From Diprion similis (lineage: Eukaryota; Arthropoda; Insecta; Hymenoptera; Diprionidae), in the NCBI RefSeq assembly GCF_021155765.1, contig NC_060112.1, positions 11,222,001 through 11,286,000 of the forward strand: a stretch of 64,000 nt of DNA, in the 5' to 3' direction. Below are positions 36,311-47,574 of the stretch, piece after piece. Position numbers and translations under genes: made by a program. The notes beneath the pieces are model-generated. The model worked only from the letters and a program-made list of their open reading frames with translations, was not told the origin of the DNA and did no database searches. The stretch's first letter is position 1. Each line of letters opens with the position of its first letter.

Positions 36311-39300
36311 ATGCAAAATCGAAGAAGAGGACAGAACGGAGCGATAAACGAGAGCTTGGACAAGTCGGAGGATCATAAGTTACACGGCGAGAATTCCGAT
36401 TCCTCGAAGGAATACGAGGAGCCACGTGCAAGTCTACAATTCCGTCGTTGGGCTAATCACATATGGAACGTGTCCAACAACGTTACGAACAGACTGCGAG
36501 AGCTGGTGGGTAGCAACCGGGCCTCTAATACCACGAGGAGTAACTGCATCGCGGAAGAGAGCCGTCGGGATGAAAGCAACGCGGTTAACGGAAGGAGCGG
36601 CTGGACCACATCCAGTGGTTTCACCGAACCGACAAACCGAATTAACGACGGTGCCTGGAGCAGACGGCTCCATCGTCGAAACGGCAAAAATCACGCGAGA
36701 AGTAAATCGTCGAAAGCCAAGAGCCACAGGTATGGTCACAGACTCGATCACGTGACGGAGGATCACCAGATGCACCAGCTAATTGGAAATAGAGTCAAGT
36801 CAGTACCGTTAGCCACGTATCCTCCAATATTAATACTGCCGGGAATCCATCGAGGAACCAATGTCCACCAGATTCAGACCAGCTTCTACCGGTCAAGACA
36901 TGACGTGTTAAAGTGCCATCATGTCCACGGTGATGACTCCACTAATGCAGCCCGATGGTACCGGGACTATCATCATGCCGGTAAACGACGGGGCTACGAA
37001 GAGTCTCGTAGCGGTGAAGACTACTCGTGCTTATCGGAGCGTCAGGAAATACCGGAGAAGCTCGGCTCCTTGACTAATGAGCCAAGGACTAAACGAGCCA
37101 AGAGAAAATCGGTAGGAATCACTCGCGGAGAGATGAAAACTCAGCCTGCTGACCGCGATACCAGGTTGCCAAAACAACTCAGCACTCGTAGCAGTGATTT
37201 TGCTGGTGGAGGAAATTGCGGGGTCGAAAACGTGCAGCTGAAATCGAGTCACTGTTCGAAACCCAGTAGGCATGCCAAACTTAAGAAGGTTGTTTGGGAC
37301 CTGCAACTCTCCGACATAACGTCTCAGGATCCCAGTTCAGAGAATCCATCAAAGAATACTCTGTCCGGGACGCCATCCGAGCATTCCGTTACCTTGAACA
37401 TCGAAGCGATTAAATCCAGGACTTGTAGAAACGCTGACGATAAAGTACCTGTGAAAGACAACAACACTTTAAGAGACAAAGTCCCAATACCTTCTGTACG
37501 GGAAAGTGAGACGATTAAGAATTTCGATAATTTCGACAGCACAGAGAGATCTCGTTGCGTGAATGTTGAAGAGACGACAACCAACGATCACCAAGAGCTA
37601 AACGATAACATCGTGAGGTGGTCTCCTGAAACGGAAAACAGTTTTGACTCCCTCCTGCGAAATCTGCGTGCTCGTATGGATACACTGGAAAATATTCAAT
37701 CTGCGGACAGTGCTAAACAAAGTTCAACGGAATTGGAAACGAAGAAAGACGAGTCCAACTTCACGAAAGGATCGTGTATCGTAGCTTCTTGTTTGGCAGG
37801 AACTTACCTGCATCCGTATTTAAAGAATAGACACAATATTAAAGTAGCCGACTACTCAATTGTGTCGAATGAAGATGCACGGCCATCATTTTCTGACAGA
37901 ATTCACGACATATGGCGAGACGGTGGACCAAGGGTCTGGAGGACACATGAAACATCGCCGGGGTACGTTATGAAATCGGAAAAGGACTTGTTCTCGAAGT
38001 TGTCGGTCACTGGGTTAAACCAGCAACCTATATTTCAGCAATATTTTACGGGGTATAATAATGCCGTAACACTGACTCAAATTTTGGAAGAATTAATCGA
38101 CTCGAGGTCGAAGAGTAATACTGCTTCTGCTCCAGTCGGCGAGGAACCAAAACCACCGACGAGATTCTGCCGAAAGCAATCTAGAACGTGCCTGGTGGAC
38201 ATTGGCGTTCAAATAGCGACCGTCATGTCGAACACATCCTCCCAGGACCCAAAATCGAACTCAAGGCATTGCTTTTTTCAGAAGCAACCATCCCGTGCTG
38301 CAACCAGAAGACCTGTTGAGCCTCAAACATCTAAGCTCCGCATTGAGACGCCGAGACCCTTACAAGTCTTCTCTGGCCATAGCATAATCCCCATTTCCTC
38401 TGTACAAATTACGCCAGTTATTGCTCATCCTCTCACAGATCCACTTCGGTTTCAATTACCATCACATCACACCGGATCCTCGTTTAGAACGCGCGAGCAT
38501 TCCGTAATCATCGATAATCCTGTAGTTCAGGAAACAAATCAAACTTTAGTAGTGGACAATTGTGCAAAATATTCGTCTACAGAATGCCGGGTGGCCAGAG
38601 AACCACCCTTCGCCATGCAGGGTCAACGCTTAACTTCATGCTGTTTGAAAAATTCAAATTCAGTCGGAATGGATCGAGGATCCATTGACCAACGGGAACA
38701 TGTTTTTTCTCTGCAGGTACACGAGCGAGAAGGGCAACGTGGCGCAAGACTTCCAAGACAAGGTGAAAAATGTGACTTTATACCTGTTCGACATCGGGAA
38801 TCCAAATCCGCAAAAGCGAGATTAAGTGTCGTAGCCGAAGACACATCTGCACCGAAGAGCAGCCGTTCGTGGTGGTCGAAAAAGCTCAGCTTCTATAAAA
38901 ACAGTAAATTGAAGGTGAAGATAACGTCGTTTCTGAAATACTTGACCAAAAGCCGCACCAGCGATAAACATCACTCGAAAAAATATTCTTCCAATCCAGT
39001 TACCGATGACATTGTCTTTGCAGCAGCGACTAATAGTGTAGCTCCCACACCGCCCATCAGGGCCAGGCGCAAAAACCTTGGTGCCAATCGTAAGTCGAGC
39101 AAATCAATACAGTGGGAATCGAATGAGAATATTGAGTCATTTTTAATGACGGATAATCAGTGTCCAATGAAGGGTGCTTTGCATCGTCCGGTTGGTAGAA
39201 AACCCACCGTGAGTTGTGGTACCAATACTCGATACAAAAGATTTCGAAAAACAAGTTCCAGAGAGTTCGGAAAGACAACATCATCGACACATAAGGAACA

Positions 39301-42300
39301 CTTGATCAGACCAAAGGTAGCCCGAGTTCCTAGGCAAGTTTCCACTGATCCTTCTAATGCGCTAAAAAATTATGCTAAAGTGACGAAGGCATCGGATACC
39401 GTTCGAGACCCTGAAGAGAAATCCCTGTCTTCTTCAGCCACCGGTAGACTGGGTTCGACTGATCCTTCAATTTCTACAGGAAATTCCAAACCGTTGAATA
39501 GCCTTGCCCAGGAGGAGAAGGAAAAATTTAATGTGACCCGCAGTTTGTCATCAAAAATCCCGTTGGCCACTAGATCAGTGAACCCGTCAACCGTTTCCGG
39601 TAGCCGACCAAGTACCGCTCCAATTCTCGATAACAAATCGCGTAATTTTCGCAATAATTTGAAACCTGGAAAGCTCCTTGACGGAGTTTCTGGCTGTCAG
39701 GAAGCCAGACAGAAAATGCTCTTCAAGCACAATAGGTCTTCTTTACTACGGGCCAATAACAGTATGCTGAAAAAGTCCGCATTCGGAGCTCCTGCTAAAG
39801 CGAGAAAGAGACCGAGAGACAAAGACATGGTGAGGCAACCAATTTTAAACGCCTTAAGAAGTTCCCATGCAATTACCAACGCTGAATCTCAGAAGTTATT
39901 ACCGGCAAACGAGATTCAAAGCACGAAACTTGATCTGCAGGGGAAGCAATTGGAGTGTAACGATGATATCATAAAGACAGAAGGCTTGTCAGATTCAGAA
40001 GAAACTAAGATGGGAAACTCTTTAGAATTGCCTACTGAGCCATCGGGTTCAGAACACACGAATGAAGAAATCGTTGAAAAAGAACCTGAATATGATGCTT
40101 GTAAAGATCCCCATGAAAAGACGAAGGAACTTACAAATGGAAGAAAAGTTGCAAACTGTCCCACTCCATTGTCGAAACTCAAGCCCAGTCGAGAGAGGAA
40201 TACAAATTTCTGTTATATCGTTGCTCACATGACTAACAACTTGGAAAGCTCAAACGACAAACAACAATCACTCAAAATCAGAACTATCTCTCCGTTAGAA
40301 GTGAGCGAAAGTTCTTTTAATACTGACGATGCGAAAGATATTTCAATTATGAATTTTGAGGCAAATAAATTCCGACACGATAAGAGCTTCCTGTCGTTGG
40401 AAGGAGAAAAAACTTTTGAATCTCCTTCGACGCTACGACGTCAGAGAGAGAATAAAGCGAAGTCAGAAGAAAGTGAGGAGTTAACAGGGCGACTGTTCGC
40501 GTGTGAAGATTTCAACAGCGCATTAGATCACATCTCAGAATCTAAGGAAACGTCGTATGAAATTTGTGATCTTGGTCCAAAATTTTTGCCAAGTAATTTT
40601 TTCTCTGACAAAGAAGAAACGCGAAGTTCTTTTACTCGCAAATTTGAAATAAGCGAAGTACAAGGTAAAGTAAATGGCAAAAAGTCACAGTCTCAACTCG
40701 TCTACTCAACTGTTGGCAAAACGGCAAAGAAATTATTCAAACATTCCGACCTGCATGAAAAGAAACCTGCGTATCGGAATAAGGAAATAAGTAGGCTTGG
40801 TAGGTCAAGGAAAAATTTTTCGTCTGGCTTGGTTAGTAAAGTGCAAAATCCAATAGCCCAAATGAACACATTTGGAAAGCCTGATCCGAAAGCGACTGTC
40901 AAGAGCCCAAAGATCGTACCTCGAGCGACTTACCGGAAAAGTAGCATAAACAGAGAAGGCCAAGTGCGGAAATCAAAATCTGAGAAGAGAAATGGTAGTT
41001 CAAAAGAGGTTTCAAAATTCATAAACAGCATTTTGGATACTATAATAAGTAAAGCGGTTGAGGAAAACCGGAAGGCGAGTTCAAGCATGATTTCGCCAAC
41101 GCAAAATATTCAGATTCAACAGATTCTTCTGGTTGATTCTGTGGAACCCGAACTCGGTCAGACCATCTGCTCTACTGCTGATAATGAGAGTAAAACTGAT
41201 ACGAAATTCTCTCCGTTTTTTTCAACAAAACCGGAGGAAAGACCTATAGATTCATTCTGCCAGAAAGAACCAGAGTCTGAGCTAAAACGAGCACAGCAAC
41301 ATCCGGTCCTGACAACTGGGTCGAACGTGATGTCAGAAGTGACTAACGAAGGGCAAACGGATTGGCAAAGAATACGATTGTCTAAAAAGTTCTCCACGGT
41401 GAGCGAACCGCTGCCGGAAAGTGAGGTCAGTGAATTGTGCGTACTTTTGAAGGTAACAAGTGCAGATGATGGCGGTGAGATAAGGGTATCCCATACCGAC
41501 GAAGACGAGACACTCGATAACTCTCAGATCAGCCATCGCGACGATAAGCCGAGGATTATTACAAGGCCGTCGAAAATAGATACCGAGGCGGATTGTCACT
41601 CGACTCAATCTACTAACGCGTTTGAACTTGGAGAGGCTGCGGACAGGCAGGAGAAACTTCGTTCGTCGATGTTCAATGTCCATCTCGAACCCAGTGTAGA
41701 GTTTCGAAAATTTGAACGACGGGCTTGCGCTGGATGGTTGCAGGAGAACGGGAAATTGTGGCGAGCAGAAATTACATCGATTCGTGTGATGGACGACGAG
41801 AATAGTTCGACGAGTAGCAACAGCAGGAGAAATGTCAAGATCGATAACAAAGTACTGGAGGAAAAGGTCAAGTGTAGCTTGGAGAAAGGCGTCCCTTTGA
41901 AGACCATCACAATCACGGATCCTTCCATCATTAGGCCCAGCAGTAATTCGAACAGCAGCGTTAATTTGACAGTTGATGAAAAAGTGCGGGGTGAAGATTT
42001 GCGCCATAAAAACTCCTCAAAAAGACTCTGTGATTATCAAGGCACATCACTGGGCGTAGAGAGCGGAGAACAATCTTTGCAGACAACTCGGTTTACTCAC
42101 AGAAATTCGGACAATAGTATAGATAGTAGTGAGGATACATTAATTTTAGAAATTCCATCCAAGACGAGAAATTTTGGGCCAGATGTTGTGGAAGGTGTTG
42201 TGATAATAGGTAAAAGGAGAAGCCGAGTTGTGGAACAGCGTGATTCCGTTCTGAGCCTGAAATTGAAGAAAAAGCGATTGCGACCGAGAGGTACGTTGAT

Positions 42301-42412
42301 TCCGAGGTACAAAAGCAAAACCATAAAGCCGGCTCACAAAACAAATCCGGTCGCAGATAAAAAAGTGGAAGAGATTGTCAGTAATTATACAACGTCCAGT
42401 AATGTGAAATGA
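36311..42412 (+). CDS. unknown giant single-exon protein, 2033 aa, largely disordered
   Basis: An uninterrupted 6102-bp frame; the codon TAG lies in frame 24 bases upstream of the chosen ATG (unless the ATTAG just before the ATG is a splice acceptor). It is far too long to be open by chance in this AT-rich sequence. The product is hydrophilic, rich in Ser, Lys, Arg, Glu, Asn and Thr, with no signal peptide, no membrane span and no domain I recognise. Near the N-terminus is an amphipathic Trp block (RRW 45-47, IW 51-52). Basic, NLS-like clusters occur at 261-266 (KRAKRK), 1163-1169 (KARKRPR) and 1986-1993 (KKKRLRPR), so nuclear or nucleic-acid association is plausible but inferred. A Trp/basic segment of the form SSRSWWSKKLSFYKN lies in the middle (encoded near 38860-38900). 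Motifs ETENSF (440-445), FNSA...KETSYE (1401-1417), WLQ...W (1809-1817) and IPR..SK.IK (1997-2006) match, in order, those of the 266-aa protein at 32358-33158. Candidate polyadenylation signals follow the stop codon. Confidence 0.8.
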   Translation: MQNRRRGQNGAINESLDKSEDHKLHGENSDSSKEYEEPRASLQFRRWANHIWNVSNNVTNRLRELVGSNRASNTTRSNCIAEESRRDESNAVNGRSGWTTSSGFTEPTNRINDGAWSRRLHRRNGKNHARSKSSKAKSHRYGHRLDHVTEDHQMHQLIGNRVKSVPLATYPPILILPGIHRGTNVHQIQTSFYRSRHDVLKCHHVHGDDSTNAARWYRDYHHAGKRRGYEESRSGEDYSCLSERQEIPEKLGSLTNEPRTKRAKRKSVGITRGEMKTQPADRDTRLPKQLSTRSSDFAGGGNCGVENVQLKSSHCSKPSRHAKLKKVVWDLQLSDITSQDPSSENPSKNTLSGTPSEHSVTLNIEAIKSRTCRNADDKVPVKDNNTLRDKVPIPSVRESETIKNFDNFDSTERSRCVNVEETTTNDHQELNDNIVRWSPETENSFDSLLRNLRARMDTLENIQSADSAKQSSTELETKKDESNFTKGSCIVASCLAGTYLHPYLKNRHNIKVADYSIVSNEDARPSFSDRIHDIWRDGGPRVWRTHETSPGYVMKSEKDLFSKLSVTGLNQQPIFQQYFTGYNNAVTLTQILEELIDSRSKSNTASAPVGEEPKPPTRFCRKQSRTCLVDIGVQIATVMSNTSSQDPKSNSRHCFFQKQPSRAATRRPVEPQTSKLRIETPRPLQVFSGHSIIPISSVQITPVIAHPLTDPLRFQLPSHHTGSSFRTREHSVIIDNPVVQETNQTLVVDNCAKYSSTECRVAREPPFAMQGQRLTSCCLKNSNSVGMDRGSIDQREHVFSLQVHEREGQRGARLPRQGEKCDFIPVRHRESKSAKARLSVVAEDTSAPKSSRSWWSKKLSFYKNSKLKVKITSFLKYLTKSRTSDKHHSKKYSSNPVTDDIVFAAATNSVAPTPPIRARRKNLGANRKSSKSIQWESNENIESFLMTDNQCPMKGALHRPVGRKPTVSCGTNTRYKRFRKTSSREFGKTTSSTHKEHLIRPKVARVPRQVSTDPSNALKNYAKVTKASDTVRDPEEKSLSSSATGRLGSTDPSISTGNSKPLNSLAQEEKEKFNVTRSLSSKIPLATRSVNPSTVSGSRPSTAPILDNKSRNFRNNLKPGKLLDGVSGCQEARQKMLFKHNRSSLLRANNSMLKKSAFGAPAKARKRPRDKDMVRQPILNALRSSHAITNAESQKLLPANEIQSTKLDLQGKQLECNDDIIKTEGLSDSEETKMGNSLELPTEPSGSEHTNEEIVEKEPEYDACKDPHEKTKELTNGRKVANCPTPLSKLKPSRERNTNFCYIVAHMTNNLESSNDKQQSLKIRTISPLEVSESSFNTDDAKDISIMNFEANKFRHDKSFLSLEGEKTFESPSTLRRQRENKAKSEESEELTGRLFACEDFNSALDHISESKETSYEICDLGPKFLPSNFFSDKEETRSSFTRKFEISEVQGKVNGKKSQSQLVYSTVGKTAKKLFKHSDLHEKKPAYRNKEISRLGRSRKNFSSGLVSKVQNPIAQMNTFGKPDPKATVKSPKIVPRATYRKSSINREGQVRKSKSEKRNGSSKEVSKFINSILDTIISKAVEENRKASSSMISPTQNIQIQQILLVDSVEPELGQTICSTADNESKTDTKFSPFFSTKPEERPIDSFCQKEPESELKRAQQHPVLTTGSNVMSEVTNEGQTDWQRIRLSKKFSTVSEPLPESEVSELCVLLKVTSADDGGEIRVSHTDEDETLDNSQISHRDDKPRIITRPSKIDTEADCHSTQSTNAFELGEAADRQEKLRSSMFNVHLEPSVEFRKFERRACAGWLQENGKLWRAEITSIRVMDDENSSTSSNSRRNVKIDNKVLEEKVKCSLEKGVPLKTITITDPSIIRPSSNSNSSVNLTVDEKVRGEDLRHKNSSKRLCDYQGTSLGVESGEQSLQTTRFTHRNSDNSIDSSEDTLILEIPSKTRNFGPDVVEGVVIIGKRRSRVVEQRDSVLSLKLKKKRLRPRGTLIPRYKSKTIKPAHKTNPVADKKVEEIVSNYTTSSNVK

Positions 42413-45400
42413 ATTAATGTATTTCAGCATTAAGTTATACTTAAATTTTTACAGGATTTTGTAATCAGTGTGACGCGTTTTTCACGCACTTTTCTACTAC
42501 GAAATTATCATTTTTTAATTGAATATTAACTTTCATACAGCGCATAACCTGTGATCAATTATCCTGAGAAATAATTGATAGAAATTTTCTTAAATATCGA
42601 TTTATGTAAGCCTGATTATGACAATTTTATTGAGTGAATAGAAAAAGAAGAAACTACGAAAGGAAATAAAATTTTGAAACATATTTGAGACCCGATTGAA
42701 AAAAATAGTCTAACCGTTCTTTAACATAATAATTTATCAGAGTGCTGCTGAATAAACTTTATACCTATTTGACAATAATCTGACATTGAACGTATAATAA
42801 ACTAAACACCTCTGTTCAACAACTTAGAAATTACCCAATTCGTGGTTATTTCTTAGGAAGATTATTAAATTCTTAGCATAAATATCAGGAAACAGAATAT
42901 TTTTGAGATAATTTCCTAAGATATTAGGTGCAGATTGTTGATTTGTTTGTACAATGATTCTTTCAAAATTGCATACATTTCAACGTGGTAAAAATCCTTT
43001 CATTTTTATTCAATTTTCTCTCTTTATCTTCATCTTGAACGCAAAATTACAAAACGTCAGTTTCCGCAGAAATTTTTGAACCAAATGTCATGTGAACATT
43101 CGCTGCCGGTAAAAAGAGACTCGATGAGGAAAAAGCTTCAGGCATTCGCCGCTGGGTGACACTACGAAGTTCGTCTCTGCGTTATCGAAGTTTGCACTTA
43201 GCTAGCAATTCGCGAGCGATTCGCTCGTGTCTCGGGAGGGACGGAGAGGTACATCCAACTCGGTAATTACGTACTCGACTGGCAGTGGGATGTTATTCCA
43301 TGTTACAGAGTTATTCACAGCAGATCGCCATGCGCCGTACATGTCTGGGTTATCATTTCGAGTCTGACCGAGGCGTTATCTATTTGGTTGTATTTAAAAT
43401 GAAAAACAGTAATAAAATGCCTGATTATGCAACCTCGTTGGACATACTGACCTGCAAATTTAAAACGATTACGATGCGAAATAATCCTACGTTTCAATTA
43501 TTTTTAACGTATTTCAAGCCGAATAAAACGTAGCACGTGCTTGTATAATTTTACGGAAGTCATTTAAACTTTGGAGGTCTAATTTCCTGTATGCGTCATG
43601 CTGCGAATACTGTATACATATTATAGTTTCGAGTCCTCGATCGTTTCGAACGAACGCTTATTGACGTTTGACGGATTTTAAATAGATTGTTGATCTATCA
43701 AATTCGCCACAGTTAGCACGATCGGAATTGGCGATAACTCGTGCGCAAGCACTCTACCGACACGTATGTACACGATCAGGGCATGAACTGTTGGACGAAA
43801 ATACTCATTTCAAGCCGGGAAATGTTCTAATAATAGTCGACGACTTCATGTCTCGTGAACTATTTGAAAAATGACAAATAAAAGAAAAATTGAAAGTTAA
43901 ATTGAGAAAACAAATAATCGAAAGCATTGGTTAATCCATAAGTTCAATACAAATTTAGTGTCAAGTAGGTACGTGAGACGGGATTTTATAAAAATTTTTA
44001 ACTAAAACTTTCTTAATAAAAAGCGTCTTTTGCGTCCAGTTATTGAACGTGAGAATTATACTATAGGGCTTATTAATATCCTGGTGATAATAATTCGGGC
44101 AATCAAATGAAATTTAACTGAGAATATATGACTTACTGTTTGCATAACAACGATAATAATGACGGTTGGATTATAAAACTTATCACGAATTTCAGAGCTG
44201 TGAGTAGATTATATAATAATTGCTTTTGCTTTCGTGTTACCGATTTACTTGAATTCAATTTAATTCAGCTTACATTCGAGTTTCCATTATTTCTTTTAAA
44301 TTTAAATTCACCGAAACAATAAAAATGAAACGAAAAATCGACCTGTAATGGTATATACTAGGCTTAAGGTCAATGAAAAAAGCAACACTTTTCAGGATAT
44401 TTTTCGCAAAAAAATGAAACCAGACTATTGTGATTAAAAGCTAATCTTTTTGTTTAAGATGTTAAAAAGTTGGCCATTTTGAGAAAGTAAAGTATCTGCA
44501 TATTTTTGTGAAAAATCTGTAATTCGAGATGAAAAAAAAACATGTGAAGAATTCTTTCAATATCTCATCGTTTTCAAGTTACATTTATTTGAAAGATTGA
44601 AACAGGAAATTTTTTGAAAAACTATTAGCGAAGAACAAATTTAGATATGAAATGTCAAGAGAATTGGAAATGCTCCTTTCGATTGGCAGAATGAAATCAA
44701 ATAAAATAAAGCAAATCAAAAATTCGAGCTTGAAATTTTCCCCGATTAGACAAAAAGTGTCCCCTACTTTGAGCCACTTTTTTTTTAATTTCCATTCGTC
44801 ATCAAGAATTTAACGATTTTTTTTTGTTTTTGCAAAAAAAAAAAAAAACACAACAGAACTTTTTGCTACGAAAATTCAAATTTTCAACGACATTTTCATC
44901 AAACCAATGTTCTTATAACAAGTGTGAAAAAAAATTGCTCGTCGTCGCAGCGTAAAATGTAGGCGTTACATTTACATATTACCGGTGACCGTCATTCACG
45001 CTATACGAAATTTGCGAACACTTCTGAGGGACCTTCAACCTACATTAGCAAGAGGCGACGTTACGCGAACACGTGGCAGATCATATGCAGCCAGCCAGGA
45101 ATATAAGGTATGTATGTACCTATACGAGCATCCGCGGCGCTCGCCGGAATCGCTCTCATTTAAGCGGTACTGCATATGAGCAGCAGTGTCACGGTGAGCT
45201 CATTAGGATAGGCAAATTGACGTGACATTGTTCAACAAGGATGTATCTTTCCCGTTTATATAACCGCCGACACTTAACACTTTGCATATACGGTTGTATA
45301 ATGCTGCGAATGATTACGAGCACTTGAAACACGTTATACCTACGTATAACACGTATAACGAGTCGACGAGTCGTCTGCAGTTTAGCAGAAGTATATCGTT

Positions 45401-47572
45401 ATATCCACGTGAAATTTTGCGAGAAGGAAAATCAATTTAGAGCAGATTCTCTCAATACGGTATTAATAAGGAATTGCTTTGACCGAAGCATCTACGTGTT
45501 TCTACGTGTGTAATACACACGGACGTTCTTACAAACTTCCCGTTTCTCTGATTTCAGAGAAAAAACGAAGTCATTGAAAATCACCCGGAAATGATAATGG
45601 AATTATTACCGTTGTTATTATTATTTCAGCTCCACACGAGTTTGAAAACCAGAAGTTCATATAGGCTGGTTTATACAGATCAGCTCAAACCCACTTGTTA
45701 TATATTCCGGTTCTTTTCCTATTCCATTCGAACTTGTACATACAATCTGTAACTGTGTTATCGTCTTCAGAAAACCACAGCAGAAAATAGCTGTAATTTA
45801 CTGATACGATGAAAAGTACTCGGGATTTTTCAACTTCGTTGACGCAGCTTCTTCAATCTTCCTGTTTTTGCGGGAAGCATTCATGATGTTTATAGCTGCT
45901 CTGATTAGTTGCATGATACATAAATAATGTTTTACGATATTGAATAAAGGCCACTATTATTTTCTCTTCACTATTATATACCCTCTGGTGAAAAAATTAT
46001 CTTGGAAGAATGCAAAAAGTTCAATTTTCAAAACTGAATCGTAGGTCCTACATAATCCCTCACATGGACTCGCCGCAATGCTGAACATATTCATATGAAT
46101 TTTGACAAGATGCGATATACTTATGGAAAAAATGACTTGGTCAATTGCGGTGTATTTTCTCGTCTTCTTATATCAATGAATACCGGAAACTGTGCAAAGC
46201 AAACAACATTTTTCAATTTCCAATATTACATTATAAAACTGTGGATGGAATATTAACGACCTACGTTACCACATGTGTAAAACAGTCCAAAGGTCTTTTG
46301 AATGAGCTACAGCATAGATACCTGAACAAAGTGAGAGAGTCATCAATGATGTGCCTCTATGGAGTGAGAAAAAGGTTAGCGAAATTCTTTCTCACGTCTG
46401 AATTACGTGTAATCAAGATCGATTCGCACCATGATTGCACAATGAATCACGTCTATTGCTGATGTAAACTCATTCAAACGTCGACCAATATTTTTTATTT
46501 TAACTGTCTATGTATTGTGTGTCCATTCTGTACTCCATTCCAGATAAGAGAATCAAGATAATTGCCTGCACTGATGGGCATAATACGGAACCAAGATAAA
46601 GACTCGTTTGACGTAACTAAAACTGACTCAATCAAAGATGATGACGAACTTATGCAGCGGAAACATTCACTGTTACGAGGTAACTGAATTTCCGTTGTGC
46701 TATTTACAGAAATCCATTCAGTAGAGAGAAAAGAATGAGATCTATTTTCTATCATTATCATTATTATTGTTGTTATTGTCGTTATGTGGTTAGTTAGTTA
46801 TCATTTGTAGTTTCACTTATATGGATTATCTGATACAGATTTATACGCATTCGAAGGAGGCAACAGATTATTTAAATTGATATAATTTTTTCACTTATTA
46901 ATACTGCAGTATGGACAGAAAATAAGGGTTAAGTAATGATTAGTTTTGTTGTGCTCGGCAGTTTTTCGATGTAACCTGTACCTGAATGTTTCTATACATA
47001 CATATATACTGACATTGCTTATTTCGTCAGCAATAATATAGATACGAAACATTGCGCAATAAATTTCTCCGACGGTGAGTTGTATGTCATGTTATGTCTT
47101 TGTGGGAGTAATAATTATTGAGTTCCAAAGTCTTGACTTCTGGGCATTATGGTTTTTATGCAGTCCCGCGTATGAGGGCATCTTCTTCTAGGAATGTCTG
47201 TTAAGCCTATTTAAGCCATACCGTGGAGGACTGCGCTGCTCTGCACAAGTCAAGACATAAAGATATACAAATTCCAACGGATGGAAGTACGAGATATAAT
47301 TTAAACCGCTTTACATGGCTAGATTACGGGGGCGTAACGAAGCGCTGCACCTACTAATGCCTCTCACCATCAGGCCATAGCACTCCACTGGGCTCGTAAT
47401 TGCCTGGGATAAAAGAAAATCCCTCTCAGAGAATAGAAGTGAGAAACATTAAATTCTTGTATTTTTATTGAATTACCGCAGAGACATTTTTGTTACACTT
47501 GTACAATGAGAGTGATTAAAATATATATTTAACTATGTTACATATAATATTATAGATACTATGTATGTACAT
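42413..47572. other. non-coding interval downstream of the giant gene
   Basis: AT-rich DNA without a supported gene. It includes the probable 3' UTR of the 2033-aa gene, an A/T-homopolymer-rich stretch at about 44340-44940 that looks like decayed repeat sequence, and a small 6-bp GC hairpin (CGAGCG/CGCTCG, 43213-43227). A short frame at 44985-45179 overlaps a GTATGT donor-like sequence near 45110 and could be part of a non-coding transcript, but nothing supports a protein. Confidence 0.4.
42665..42670 (+). promoter_or_regulatory. candidate polyadenylation signal AATAAA
   Basis: AATAAA about 250 nt after the stop of the 2033-aa frame. A second exact copy lies at 42751-42756. Either would give a short 3' UTR; which one is used cannot be told from sequence. 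Confidence 0.4.
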
Positions 47573-47574
47573 TA

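Noticed and set aside
44985..45179. 64-aa frame overlapping a GTATGT donor-like site
   Set aside because: No acceptor, no partner exon and no family resemblance; not enough to call a gene.
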